Of a stretch of DNA of 64,000 nucleotides, positions 38,664 through 50,000 are shown piece after piece (positions within the stretch are counted from its first letter, which is position 1; the number at the start of each line of letters is the position of its first letter). The notes under the pieces are model-generated. The model was not told where the DNA came from. It searched no databases and worked only from the letters and a program-made list of their open reading frames with translations. The stretch is from assembly GCA_001643675.2 (NCBI GenBank), contig LSRY02000051.1:2501-66500 (forward strand). The letters are read 5' to 3'. The position numbers were made by a program, and so were the translations under genes. Source of the stretch: Monocercomonoides exilis. Its lineage: Eukaryota > Preaxostyla > Oxymonadida > Polymastigidae.

Positions 38664-39475
38664 TAAATCAAATACAAACTTCCGATTTTTGTATTCTTAT
38701 GACTGTAATCCAGAAGCAATTCAGAATTAGTTTACAAATCATTAGAATATGAAGTGCATACGTATTAATGCGATAGGCTTGAAAGCTTTGCATTCAAATT
38801 GTTTGCTCAGTAATAAAAAATATTCTTTTCTTTATTAATATTTTTGATCAAATCACAATATTCATATTTTTTGTGAACAATTAGAAAATTTTAATATTGA
38901 AATCATGCAAATAATTATTCGCTATAAAGTTATTTATTATAGTCAATTGGAATTATCTTCCAAGTCAGTTTTTCAGAGCAAAGAAAAAGTTCATAAGTTC
39001 AAAATAATTGTTCATTGTTGTTTATAGACTTTTTAATTGAAAAAAGAACCTGCCAAACAGCTATAAAATTTATACAAATCAGATGATTCTGTTGAATTGA
39101 AATGTTAAAAGGCTCACTGTTAATGGATATCAATAACTTTGCTTTTATTTTCAATTTTCATATGCATATAAGAAAAAGAAACAATCAATAGTCAATAATG
39201 TTTTTTATTAAAAACGACTTCACACCCGCTTAAAACACTGAAACACTGATATTGATAAGTGTACGTAAACCAGTCAATTAAAACCTTTTCTGTTGAAAAA
39301 ATTTAAATACATTATGATCAAACTTTATTATAAAAATGATATTTAAAAAATCATAAATCTCTCTATGATTTGTATTTTACTCCAAATATACCGGTTCAAA
39401 AAATGAGCAAATTTTGTTAATCAATATTTTGCTACGATCTGGATCGTCAGATCAAAAATTTAATCAAAAAAAACG
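38664..39475. other. AT-rich spacer between recombinase gene and telomeric tract
   Basis: No coding signal is seen. The stretch is very AT-rich and ends in an A-rich run immediately before the interstitial telomeric repeats. It may be the upstream flank of the recombinase element. Confidence 0.45.
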
Positions 39476-39495
39476 TAACCCTAACCTAACCCTAA
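39476..39495. repeat. Short interstitial telomeric tract
   Basis: TAACCCTAACCTAACCCTAA, about three units with one 5-base variant, in the same orientation as the terminal telomere and preceded by a run of A. It lies about 0.8 kb upstream of the start side of the minus-strand recombinase gene. Confidence 0.9.
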
Positions 39496-39516
39496 TCAAA
39501 TTCAAAGCATGTTTTA

Positions 39517-39980
39517 ATGAAACGAAAGAATAACAAAAAATACAAGTCGAAAAAAGACAACACGGAGAGAATGGGAAAGATTGAAATCAACAGAAGAAAA
39601 ATCAAATTCAATGAGCAAAGAGGTTACATTCGCCTTTTCGATTACACTAACTTGCTAAGAAAAAAAGAAAGGCTTACGAATTCACATGTGAAAATAGCTG
39701 CAGATATAAAAGCCAATGCCTATTTCAGACAAACGATTTCACAGCCATATGTGCAAACCAAACAGAAACAGAGATTGATGATAACGATTGTGAACATTGT
39801 AATGACAACGATATGGACATCAATTTGAAATTGATAGGCAATGATGAGACAGAAAATTGTGAAAGTGACGATGATCTTGATCAGAAGTATAATGAAAAAA
39901 GTAATTCTGAGCCCAGTGATGAATGCAAATGCCCAGTATATCACACAAGAAGCATTCGAATTCAAAAATAATCCAATATC
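39517..39980 (+). pseudogene. Lys-rich then acidic Cys-containing coding remnant
   Basis: From the ATG at 39517 a Lys/Arg-rich frame runs to about 39740. Coding-like sequence then continues in a different frame to a TAA near 39980, rich in Asp, Glu and Asn, with clustered Cys (DCEHC, ECKC) and a basic end. The acidic-then-Cys/basic pattern resembles the N-terminal region of the recombinase at 35124-37625 (around CDCHPSK). It could be a remnant of another copy next to telomeric DNA, but the resemblance is compositional only. Confidence 0.3.
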
Positions 39981-41260
39981 TATCAAAATGATTTTGAATC
40001 ATCTGATGATGACATTTAATAAATAAAAGTTGTCCAAGAAGACTGCAACAACAATATATCATCTTCACAAGATATTAGAGATTACCAACAAATAAAATCA
40101 TTAAGCATTGAAGCTATGTTCATTGACAGAAATCGTTATCATCCAGAATTCATTAAACAGTTATTTATAGAAATAAATGTTAGTGTGCTCTTCACAATAT
40201 TGTTTATTTATGATAAAAAATTTTCTCTTTTTTCTTCAAGAGTTTCTTCTCCTTTTCTCAATTATCCCATGTGAATATTTTATATACATTGTCACAGATG
40301 CTTCTGTCAGTTCAATAAAGTGCAAATGGAAGACCAAAAAAACAAGATAAGAAACGACTGAAAATGAAAACATTTCACACGGATCAATATAGGAAATGCC
40401 AAGAACAAGTTTTGAAAACGTCATTTGAAGAAAATTTGTTGTTGCATTGAATATTTGTCAAGATCACAAAATATATTCAGTGAATGAAATTTCAACTTTT
40501 TAAGATACTTGTTTTTCATTTAATTTTATACGAATTACATTAGACAAAAATTGTGGCAATTACTGAATGATTGAACAATACAGATGATGAAAAAAATGTT
40601 GAAATAAGTATGTCAATAACATATCGAAGAAGAAAATTGTTATGTTGTTGATGATTTGAAGAATAAACTGATGAAATAAAAGATTGCACAAAAGAACATT
40701 ATGAAAAAGAAAAAGCGTGCTCAATTAACACCAAAGAATAGCTTTTCACTGAAGATGGAAAAAAATAATAAGAGAAGTCTATGCTTCCATACAAAAAGAC
40801 CAGAAGATCAAGATGAAATGATTATTTATGGAAAAAATAGGAATTTGGAGCTCCGGAAAATGAAGATTGGAAACTTCAAAAAAAAGTGAAACTCACCAAG
40901 AGAGATAAAAAATTGTATGAAAAATGCTGAAGAATACTGGAAGATGAAAAGATAGCTGTTAATTGGAAAAGGAAGCAGTTAGAAAAGTCAAAATGATAAT
41001 GGCACCTGCTTTTGATTGAATTATCAATTGGAAGAACTGAAGAAATGAAAAAAAAAAAGAACTATGTTGTTAGTTCGATATGAAAAGCGATTTCAAAGAG
41101 AATGGCAAAGTTGCAGGAGGAGAAAAAGCAGATTGCAAACTTGAAATGAAAGGAGATTGGATGGAAAATAACAAAGATGAAGTTGAGTATGAAGAAATCT
41201 CATTGATAGAATCTTCAATCTTCTTTTAACAATTGCTTTCATAATTATCACTCAACTTTT
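39981..41260. other. AT-rich region with Lys-rich fragments, no gene assigned
   Basis: Several short Lys/Glu-rich frames occur, for example 40701-40889 on the plus strand, and the composition suggests degraded charged coding sequence. Stops and frame changes are frequent and no domain is recognised. Confidence 0.35.
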
Positions 41261-41261
41261 C

Positions 41262-41705
41262 TTTTTCTTTTTCTTTTTCTTCATCATTCACCTTCTCTTC
41301 CACTTCCTCCATCTTCTTCTTCTTCTTCTCTTAATGGATTCACTGTTGTCGCTGCCGCTGTTTGTATTCGACTTAAAGACATTTCCAATGCTGCTGAAAT
41401 GGAAGAAGAAAAAGAAGAATAAGAAGATAATTCGAAGATACAAAACTTTGAGAATAGGAAGAGACATTTATTTGAAAAAAAAATGATTTTATGAAAGAAA
41501 AAATATTGAAAGAAGAAAAATGAGGAAATTAGAAAATGAAAAAATGAAGAAATAAGAAAGAAGAAAAAAAGAAAAAAAAAGAAAGAAAAGAAAAAAAGAA
41601 AGAAAAGAAAAAAAGAAAGAAGAAAGAAGAAGATAGAAGAAGATAGAGGAAGATAGAAGAAGATAGAAGAAGAGGAGGAGGAGGAAGAAGCAGAAGAAGA
41701 ATCAT
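41262..41705. repeat. Low-complexity pyrimidine/purine tracts
   Basis: A CTTTTT-type pyrimidine run begins near 41262. A nearly pure GA-rich plus strand occupies about 41515-41705 (GAAAGAAAA and AGAAGATAG units). The minus strand would encode only Ser/Phe runs, so I do not call a gene. Long homopurine tracts like this can adopt triplex structure. Confidence 0.8.
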
Positions 41706-42056
41706 TCAAAAATAGAAGAACCAAAGCCCCCACCCACACACACGCCAGTGTGGAGCAGCGAGTTTGTCGAGTAAGAGCTCCACAGACGAGTCAAAGTTCC
41801 ATTCGCAGTTGCAGTTCCAGTTGCAGATGCATTTGCAGTGGCGGCTGTGTCTGTGCCTTCTGGAAAAACACCGACATCAACATCAATGCCAGTGCTAATG
41901 CCAGGCGGAGGAGAGAAAGAGAGGGATATCATTAACTGTGCGCAAGCGGGAGCGGTTCAGGCTTATGTTCTCACTCAGATAAAAGCAATTATCTGAAGTT
42001 AACTCTCGACCTCTTTCTCTCTCTTTTTCTCCTTCTTTGGTTAATTCCTTATTCAC

Positions 42057-43289
42057 TTAATCGTCCTTTTCAGTAACAGCATCTGTTAGAACATTATCTG
42101 TAAGAGAATCTGCAATAGTAGCTGTGTCTGAACTGACTGTTAATGCTCCCTGTGTATGCCTCGCTACTCCACTCAGCCCTATCAGCCCAGCAATACCGGC
42201 AAGCGACGGGTAGAAGGAAGAGGCATCTGAACGCACCGAATGTATTGAATGCACTGAATGCACCGAATCCAGAGAAGATGCAAGTGTGTTTGGGGAAGAT
42301 GAGGACAACGGATGAGGCAGAGAAGCGCTCAGAGAAAGAGACAGGGAGGAAGGCGCGATGGGGCCAGAAAAGCTGTGCTGAGGCTGCAGATGCTGCGTTG
42401 CTCTATTATATGATGCCAAAGGGGATGAAGAGATCGGAGGTCTTTCAAACGGGTCAGAGAATACGAGGGAAGGCGGGTTTGGCCCATCGCCCATAACGTC
42501 CTGCAAAGAGAGCAGATCAGTCTCAGTGAATGTGCTATAATGTGCAGCTGTCCCTCTCTCCTGCTTCACCGAGTCGAACAAGGAGGCAGAGAAAGAGCGG
42601 GGCTTAGGGAGTGATAATTAAGGGAACGGGAGGATGATGTCGGAAGGTCTGATGGCTGAGGAGTTGGCAGAGAAAGTGCCAGCGCTGCTGCTGTTGACAT
42701 GGGTGAAGGCGCTGAGGGAGGAGCAGCGGGGAGAGGAGAAGGAGAAGGGGTCAAAAGAGTCAGGAAGCGCTCCTTCGGAGAAGTTGTTCTGGGAGCCGTC
42801 CAGAGGGGAGGAGGGATAAGGGAGCATGGGGGAGAGAGGTGTGTTATTATTGTTGTTATGATTCATGAAATTATTATTATTGTTGTTATTATTGATACCA
42901 ATGATGCTTTCATTGAGTTAATTGCTGTTGTCCCTGGTAAGTGAGAACAGATCATCAGCTGCCTCTTCCCCAACAGAATATGTCACTGACTGATGCTTAT
43001 TCAAATACTCTCTATCTTCCTCCTCCTCTTCTTCTTCATTCAACGAGCGATTCGTTAGAGATCCTCCAATGCTAATCTCTGAAGCAATAACTGTTGATAT
43101 ACCAACTTTATTGTATATGCTATTGTCTATACTGTTGACTATTCCATCTCCTGTGCCTGTGATTGTGCCTATTCCAGATAGAGATGTAGAAAGCGAGCGA
43201 GAGCTGGGCTTCGAGCTGTCCATGACGGAGCGGCAGGAGGAGTGGAAGGAGCTGAACAAGGTGTGGCGGGAGGAAGACAAAGAGAACAT
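42057..43289 (-). pseudogene. Ser/Asn-rich gene with clathrin-adaptor-like short motifs, interrupted by two TAA codons
   Basis: One minus-strand frame is coding-like from at least 43289 down to 42057 and is broken only by TAA at 42918-42920 and at about 42618-42620. Across both stops the composition continues smoothly (poly-Asn around 42840-42890, Ser/Pro-rich elsewhere). Short motifs include an acidic DEDDMFSL region just upstream of 43289, DDLFSL, DLLSLQD (clathrin-box-like), and two DPF motifs (FDPF, SDPFE) of the kind that bind AP-2 appendages. These occur in tails of epsin, AP180 and related endocytic adaptors. No folded ENTH/ANTH or other domain is seen, and the upstream minus-strand segment to 43737 is Glu- and Ser-rich in a different frame. 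Function is therefore only suggested. In-frame stops argue for decay, because the intact large gene at 47087-53065 shows that TAA/TAG are not generally read through. Confidence 0.4.
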
Positions 43290-43339
43290 ATCGTCTTCGT
43301 CTATGGTCGTGGCGAGGTGATGATGGGATTTCTGGGTGA

Positions 43340-43440
43340 GTTTGTGCCATTATCATTATCATTGTCATTATTGTTATCATTGATTTCATTGTTGTCATCA
43401 TCGTCATTGTTGTAATTGTTGTTTGTCTTGCTGAAACAGC
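43340..43440. repeat. ATTGTC/ATCATT trinucleotide-type low complexity
   Basis: Imperfect triplet repeats (CATTATCATTATCATTGTCATT and similar) read as Asn/Asp/Met runs on the minus strand. They are part of the low-complexity stretch within the minus-strand gene remnant. Confidence 0.6.
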
Positions 43441-43687
43441 AAGCACTGCTGCGCCTGAAAAGGAGGAGAAAGAGGAAGAAAAAGGAAATGAAGAAATAGA
43501 AGAAGACGAAGAAGATGAGGAAGAAGAGGACGACGACGAAGAAGATAACCCCACAACAGTATATCTTCTGGCGAATGTGTCTGAGGCTAGGCGATGAGAT
43601 AGCACATCAATAGACATTCCACGAGGTGCTTCGAGTGCTGTCTTGATGTCTGTCTGAACTGAGTTCTTCCGGTCAATTCGACAGAAA

Positions 43688-45183
43688 ATGGCATCTTTTT
43701 CTTCTTTTTCTTTTTCTTCTTCTTCTTCTGTTAGCAATATATATTTCTCTCGCCATCCCCTCTACAAATATTTCATTCCCCCTCCGCCCTCTTCATCTAT
43801 TCATGATAAGCACTCAAAAATGAATGAAATAACTTCTTCTCTTTCATCTTCTCTTTCTTCTTCCTCTTCTTCTCTTTCTTCTTCCTCTTCTTCTCTTTCT
43901 TCTACTTCCGCAGCTGCCTCTTTCTCTGCAAGTGCATCGTCGTCTGAGAACAAGCAGCGTGTCTCGTCTGCTGCTGTTGTGCTGAGAGACGGACGGTGGG
44001 GCACACTCACATCGAATGTACTCACAAAAGCCAGACTGGATGTGGCTGAGATGAGCGACTCGAAAACCAAATTGCAATTTTGCTGCGTTTCTGGCTGACT
44101 GCGGAGCGTCTGCGAGGAACATTCTTTAGGTGGATTAGAACATTCTGAGCATCATTCGCTGCGGAGGCAGCGACCAAGCACATCAACAGCAGCAACAACA
44201 ACAGCAGCAGCAAAAGAGAAGTCAGCCGATTGTTGTGGATGTGCCGCTGAACTGGCCTATCTTCAGCTGCAGAGCCCACTTCCCAGCAGCTGCAGTGTCT
44301 GCCACTAGAGAAGTGCGTGTGAATGTGATGATTACAAGCCACGTGTCCATTCCGCTGGAGTTTGAGACTGTGACGCTTCTGTTCAACCACTCATCACTCA
44401 GCACAACACTCACAAACGAGCAGCTGGTTGAGCATTCTGTTTTGTACCAGCACTTGCAGCAAGAGAAAAGTTAAAGGAAAAGAAGAAGAGGATAGTGAGT
44501 GTGAAGGTGAAGACAGCAAAGGAAATGAAACCGGAAATGAAGTGTCTCATCACAGTGAGTCTGAGAATTCAATTAATAATTCATCTTCGTCTGATGATTC
44601 AATTGTTCAGTCTTCTCATTCCTCGTCTTCTGGATTTGTACTTCGAGATGCTTTGAAAGCACTCACAGAACAGTCTCTTTGAACACAATTCAATCAGAAC
44701 TGGACTTCTCTTATGGACTCTTATCAACTGAGATCGCCTCATAAATTATCGTCTTTATCATCAGAAACAACAGCTTCTTCCAAATCTTCTTCAAAAGCAT
44801 CAAAAGCTTCTTCTTCCAAGTCTTCTTCTGAGAGTGCTTCATCTTCGCCTTCGCCTTCATCCATTATTTCTCAAACTGATTCTCTTCTTCCACCTCCCGA
44901 TGTGCCTGCTCCTCCACACCTCATCTTTGAGAAGTAGTATCCTTTGGCCTTTTCTCTCTCCTTCACTCCACCTGCATCGATGACACACTCCTCCATCTCT
45001 CTCATAGACATCCTCCTTTCTTTCCCCCATCGCAATCCAAACGAACTGCCTGTCTCTTTTTCTCTTCTGTTGTTTCTTGCTGTGTCGCTTGACGATGACG
45101 AAGAGAGTGTGATTACATCGCTGACTCATGTTGATGATGAAAGTGATGACAACACCAACAGAAATCAAATAAATCAGAAGTGA
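43688..45183 (+). pseudogene. TRAPPC11-like remnant (foie gras/gryzun type trafficking protein)
   Basis: Plus-strand coding-like blocks occur in order: a Ser-rich block ending with GRWGTLTSNVLTKARLDVAE (about 43985-44055); a Gln-rich linker at about 44180-44215; a block at about 44220-44474 with WPIFSCRAHF and IPLEFETVTLLFNHSSL; then a charged and Ser-rich block with LIFEK and FSLSFTPP (to 45183). The second and third blocks resemble, in order and spacing, the end of the foie gras domain and the following beta-sandwich region of TRAPPC11, a TRAPP III subunit acting in ER-Golgi traffic. The frame changes near 44470, and there is a TGA at 44680-44682 and a TAG at 44935-44937 within one otherwise continuous frame. 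The N-terminal foie gras region is not found. Introns could explain some breaks, but a decayed partial copy is more likely. Assignment is from remembered family patterns. Confidence 0.42.
43838..43905. repeat. 24-bp-type Ser-coding minisatellite
   Basis: Tandem TTCTCTTTCTTCTTCCTCTTC-like units, about three copies, encode Ser runs on the plus strand within the TRAPPC11-like remnant. Confidence 0.7.
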
Positions 45184-45449
45184 ATGTCAAACAATTCAAT
45201 ATCTTTTCTTGTTGAGAATCTTCTGCATCGACCTTGTCTTCTCCGCTGGGCAAGGCGTATTCAGCAGTTCTCTCCACACAGCCGACAATCGCTGTTTGTG
45301 CTGCAGCCACTGGAGCCTGTGATGCTGAGTGCTGTTCATTCGACGCCTGCACTTGTGAATTAAGTGTGTGCAGTGTGTGTGCTTGTGAAGAGCAGAGGAG
45401 AAGGCGCAGAGGATGTGAGGCTGTGGATCAAATGGGATGGATATGAGGA

Positions 45450-45502
45450 GAAGACAGAGAAAGAGGAGAAAGAGGAGAAAGAGGAGAAAGAAGGAGAAAA
45501 TG
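45450..45502. repeat. GA-rich 9-bp minisatellite
   Basis: About four to five tandem AGAAAGAGG units ending in AGAAAGAAGG, lying downstream of the TRAPPC11-like remnant. Confidence 0.8.
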
Positions 45503-47086
45503 AACAATAAGTAAAATAAGTACTTTTATTGAATTTGTCAGTAGAATAAACAAATGAATTTCTGCGGTGACGACCAAAATCAAAGCAGAACCTCTTTCAT
45601 ATGAATGTGAATAAACAAATGAAGATGATGAAAAAGATAAGTGAGAAAAATGAGAAGGAATGAGAAGGAAATGAAAGAAATACAAAAGATATATGAAAAA
45701 GAGTGGAAAATTGATACTAAAGAACAAGAATTTAATAAAGAACGAAGTAACTTTTGACTTTTCTTTTTCGAAACAACAATGAAATAATGTTCATAAAAAG
45801 CAATTATTTTTTTGAACTGATAATTTTTTTGTTTTTTTTTCTTTGAAAACTCATGTTATATCTGTTTGTTTTTTGTTTTGTTTTGATTTGTTTATAATTT
45901 TTCTGATCGTCTTTTTTTTATTGTTTGATTATGAAAATTATGTTTTTATCAAGAAAAATTTTCTTTATCTCACAACCTGAAAGAAGAAATTATTTGGAAG
46001 AAGTTGTTATGTATTTTCTTTTTTTTTCAAGGAATCTTTAACAGCAACACTTCTCCTTCTGTTCAGCTGTCTTTTTGAGTTTGGAAATTTATAACTTTTG
46101 TTTATAGAAACTTTATCAGAAAAATCGTAATTAAATTTTGAAACATTTTTCCAAATTGTTGTTTTGTTTTTTCTTTGAAGTTAGTTATTTCCTTTCCGTT
46201 TGAATTAAATAAGTTCTTGATATTTTCATCTTTTGACAGTAATATTTTGTCATAGTTATTATTTATAATTCAAACAAATATAACATTTTGTTATGTGCAA
46301 CTTCCAAATCCGAAGAAGCGGAATTGTTTTCCACAAAATAACTATTTCATCAATGTGATATCCCGAAATCAAAAGTTTGTTAAGTAAAATCAACTTTAAT
46401 ACATCACGCATTAGAATGAAAAAAATAATTTTCAAATAGAAAAAAATTTCTTTCAAAACTTTCAAAATTTTTGATCAAATTGTCCCACAATAAAAATCAT
46501 TGTCCACAGTTATTGAAAGTGTCCGCAATTATTAACACTGACTATATTTATAATTTGCCAATGCTTGCAACCACTTGGAGCTCACTTCAATTTGCACAAT
46601 TCAAACAAGCGAAATCAAGCTCTTTCAGGCAGACTTAAAGAAGCTCTCAATTATTTACACTTCTATCACAAGAGATGTTGTTGTTGATCGTTTGTTCTGG
46701 AGAATAAAGGTACTCTGCACTTTTGTGCGAAAAGATCAAACAAAACAATAACACATCTATTTCCCACCATGAGTCAAACTCTTCCCATCCTTTGAGTATT
46801 TCTATTATTTCACAGTTTGCATTTTCATTCGTTTTGCTTCAAAACAACCTCTGTGCACTGTGTTTTTGCACAATTTCCTTGTTTCTATATCATAAGTTCA
46901 ATATTTTCATCTTTTCTCCCATCCACAATTTTTTCTTCAATTTGCAAATGTTGATCCCTTAATATAGGCCCCTAACTTCTATTACAAGAGGTGTTGTGGC
47001 TTTGTGTGTTCTTTTCTAAAGATTAATAAACCATAATAAATTTGTTAATAATTGAAAAAGTTTTCTGTTTGGTTATTACATCTAGC
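45503..47086. other. AT-rich intergenic region upstream of the surface-protein gene
   Basis: No coding region is recognised. The sequence is T- and A-rich. The last ~70 bases before the ATG at 47087 have an in-frame TAA at 47027-47029 and no in-frame ATG between it and 47087, so no upstream ATG extension of the next gene is possible in this frame. Confidence 0.6.
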
Positions 47087-50000
47087 ATGTGTATTTTTGC
47101 GTTAACTATTAATATTCTGATTTACAATGTGCAATGCAGTACTACAAGCGGATATACAACTGCAGACAGCTTTTCTGATTTATCTAGTTTTCGTAACGAA
47201 ACGGAATCTTCTTTTCAAGAAGCTGCATTGCTTAAGAGTAAGACATCCGAAATGCCAACAAACAATAATTTAATACATCCAAAATTCACAACAGAAAATG
47301 AAGTTATAGAAGGATCTGACAAGGATGAAGATTCATTAGCAAAAAATGACAGTTACTCTGTTGTAAGGAGTAGAACTTCTCAGATGCATATACTGAAAAG
47401 AACAGAAGCGAAAGTGCGATTTAATTATTTTACAAATATATTTAAGAACGAAAATGAAGAAAGCAAAATCAAAGGAGAGATGGAATTAAAGAATTCTTCT
47501 GTTCTGTGGAAGAAGTTAGAATTTTCAGGTTTTTCAAAAAGCCTGCATTACATCAATGCAGATAGATGGAGCGTTGCGATTGTTAACCAATGCGCGCTTG
47601 TTGAAAGAAACTATTTTTCACCATTTGATATTCGAGGGGGATTCGGAATATTCGAAAACATTTCGCTTCAAACATCAACTTCACACAATCAAATATTGCA
47701 TCCTCTTTTTACGTTTAAACAATTTTCCAACAATTCGCCAGATCTTGGGAGTGTTTGCGTGAGTTCTTCGCATTTCTCTTCGTTTTTTGTTTCATCTGCA
47801 CCATTTTTATCATCCTCTTTCTTTGAGAGGATTTCTTTAACTCAAATCAGCTTATTCAACATTTCTTTTTTCTCTCTATCAAAAAACTTCACCAATGCAA
47901 GTGAATCTACAAGTTCGACTTTGATGAGTGGGTGCTCATTTTCATCGATGTGGGATGTGTATGATGGGGGCATTGTCCCTTCACTGAACAGCCCCTCATC
48001 TTCGTTGACCGCCTCGAATTCCTCGTTTGTCAGGTGCTATCGATCAGGGAATATTGCTATCAGCGGGAGTGAAGGGAATCCATCTAAGCCAGGGAGACAG
48101 AATCAGACAGACAATGGGGCGAATTCATTCACTTGGTGTGTATGGAATGGGTCAAAAACCACTGGAACAAGTAGTTCTTATTCAGATGGGATATCGAGCG
48201 GAGGGGCGATTTACATGTATAATCTGGGATCGGGAACGCTTTCAGTGAAATGCTGTTCGTTCAGCGGATGTGAAGCGTATTATTCGGGAGGAGGCATTCA
48301 TTGCTACAACATCAAATCGGTTGAGATTGAGAACAACTCATTCAGTGCCTGTTCCTCTGAAACAAGTATTGGAGGGGGGCTGTGTGTTTTATCGATTTCT
48401 GCGTGTGTTCGGATCAGCGGATGTGAATTCCAGAAATGTTCTGCAAAACATAATGGAGGAGGACTTTTTCTAAATTCTTTTGATGTTTCTGGATCTGGCT
48501 GTATTGGAACAGAAAGTGGGAAAGGTGAGAGCGCTTGTGTGTTTGAGTGTTTCTTCACTTCATGCTCTCTTACAAATACTGCTGGCGGAGGGATGTATTG
48601 CCAAAGTGTTCCAGCTGCATTCAAGATGAGGAGCATTCAGTTCATTTCTTGCTCTGCAACTGCATATGGTGGAGGAATGAGATTGTATCCATTCAGACAA
48701 ACCGCACCTGATGATGGAATCTATTGTTATTTTTTATTTTTTCATGAATGCAAATGTTCAGCCAATCCCCCTTATGGGCATGATGTGATGTATTATGATA
48801 AAAATAATCTCTATATATCCCAAAATAATCCATTTTATGAATGCTACACAACAAACACAGATGAACAGAGAGTATGTTATGGATATAATTATGCAATTGC
48901 AAGCGCTTGGACATATGATCAAACATCAAAAAAGGATTGGCTGAAGGACAAGACGATTTATGTGTCAGTGAATGGGAGTGATGGATATGAGCTATGCGGG
49001 GCAAATGAATCAAATCCATGCAAAACAGTGAAGAAGGCCTTCGAGATGTGCGAGGTGCAGATAAGCTTGGCAATCACGCTTTTGGATGGGAATCATCAAA
49101 GCGAGGCAACAACAATTGATATTGGAGAAAAGAAGATTTCAGTCATTGGGAGAGGCAAAGATAAGAGTTCGATTGGAACAGGAGCGCTTTCATCAACAGG
49201 AGCGTTGTTCAGTGTGACGACAGGTCATCTTGGAATGAGTCATTTGAAAGTTGATTGCAACTCAAATGCAAGTCCTTCTTCGCCGAGTGTGGTTGTGGTG
49301 TCTGATGGGAGTGGGTCACTCTCATTGGAAGATGTTGTGATCACCACGAGCAAAACAGGAAACTATGTGATGTCATCGTCAGTGTTTGTGGTGCAGTTGT
49401 CGCAGCTGTCGATGGTTTGTGTGGAGATCATAAATATGAATGTCTCAAAATCATTGTTCTCTGAGCCGAATCCATCTTCTCCTTCTTCTTCTTCATTGTC
49501 GTCATCGTTGTCATCTGCACTGTATCTGACATCCAAAACATCAGGAGAAAGCATGCTGGCAAACTTGTCTGCGAAGAATGTGAAGTTGACTGAAGGAGAT
49601 GGAGTGGTTGTGGCAAAGAGTGTGAAGGAAGGGGAGACATTTGTTGTTCAGAATGTGACAATCGAAGATTGTGAGTGCGAGGCTGGAAGTGGTGGAGGGA
49701 TCAAGGTCGAGTTGGAATCATCTTCAAGCAAGCTGCAAGTGGGGACTTCATCAGCCGCGGCAAACGAAGTAACAAATTTGAACAGATGCAAGTGTAACAA
49801 ATATGGAGGAGGGATGATGCTGTATCTGGCTGACAACTCGATTGACTTCTCGATTGTGTCAGTTGACTTCACAGGTTGTTCCGCTTCATTGGGAGGGAAT
49901 TATGTGTTTGTGAATGGGAGCAATTCTGCAAGCTGGGGAATAACAATAGAAAAGCTGAATGTCCAACATGACAGTTCAAAATTCGATGAGCTGATGGGAT

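Noticed and set aside
41284-41739. Minus-strand open frame of about 151 residues
   Set aside because: It encodes only Ser and Phe runs from a GA-rich tract, with no other coding character.
42057-43289. General reassignment of TAA/TAG to glutamine
   Set aside because: The long intact genes at 47087-53065 and 35124-37625 use only CAA/CAG for Gln, and the broken genes also carry TGA stops and frameshifts.
44857-45168. Minus-strand frame of about 103 residues
   Set aside because: It is the antisense of the better-supported plus-strand Ser-rich and FSLSFTPP block.
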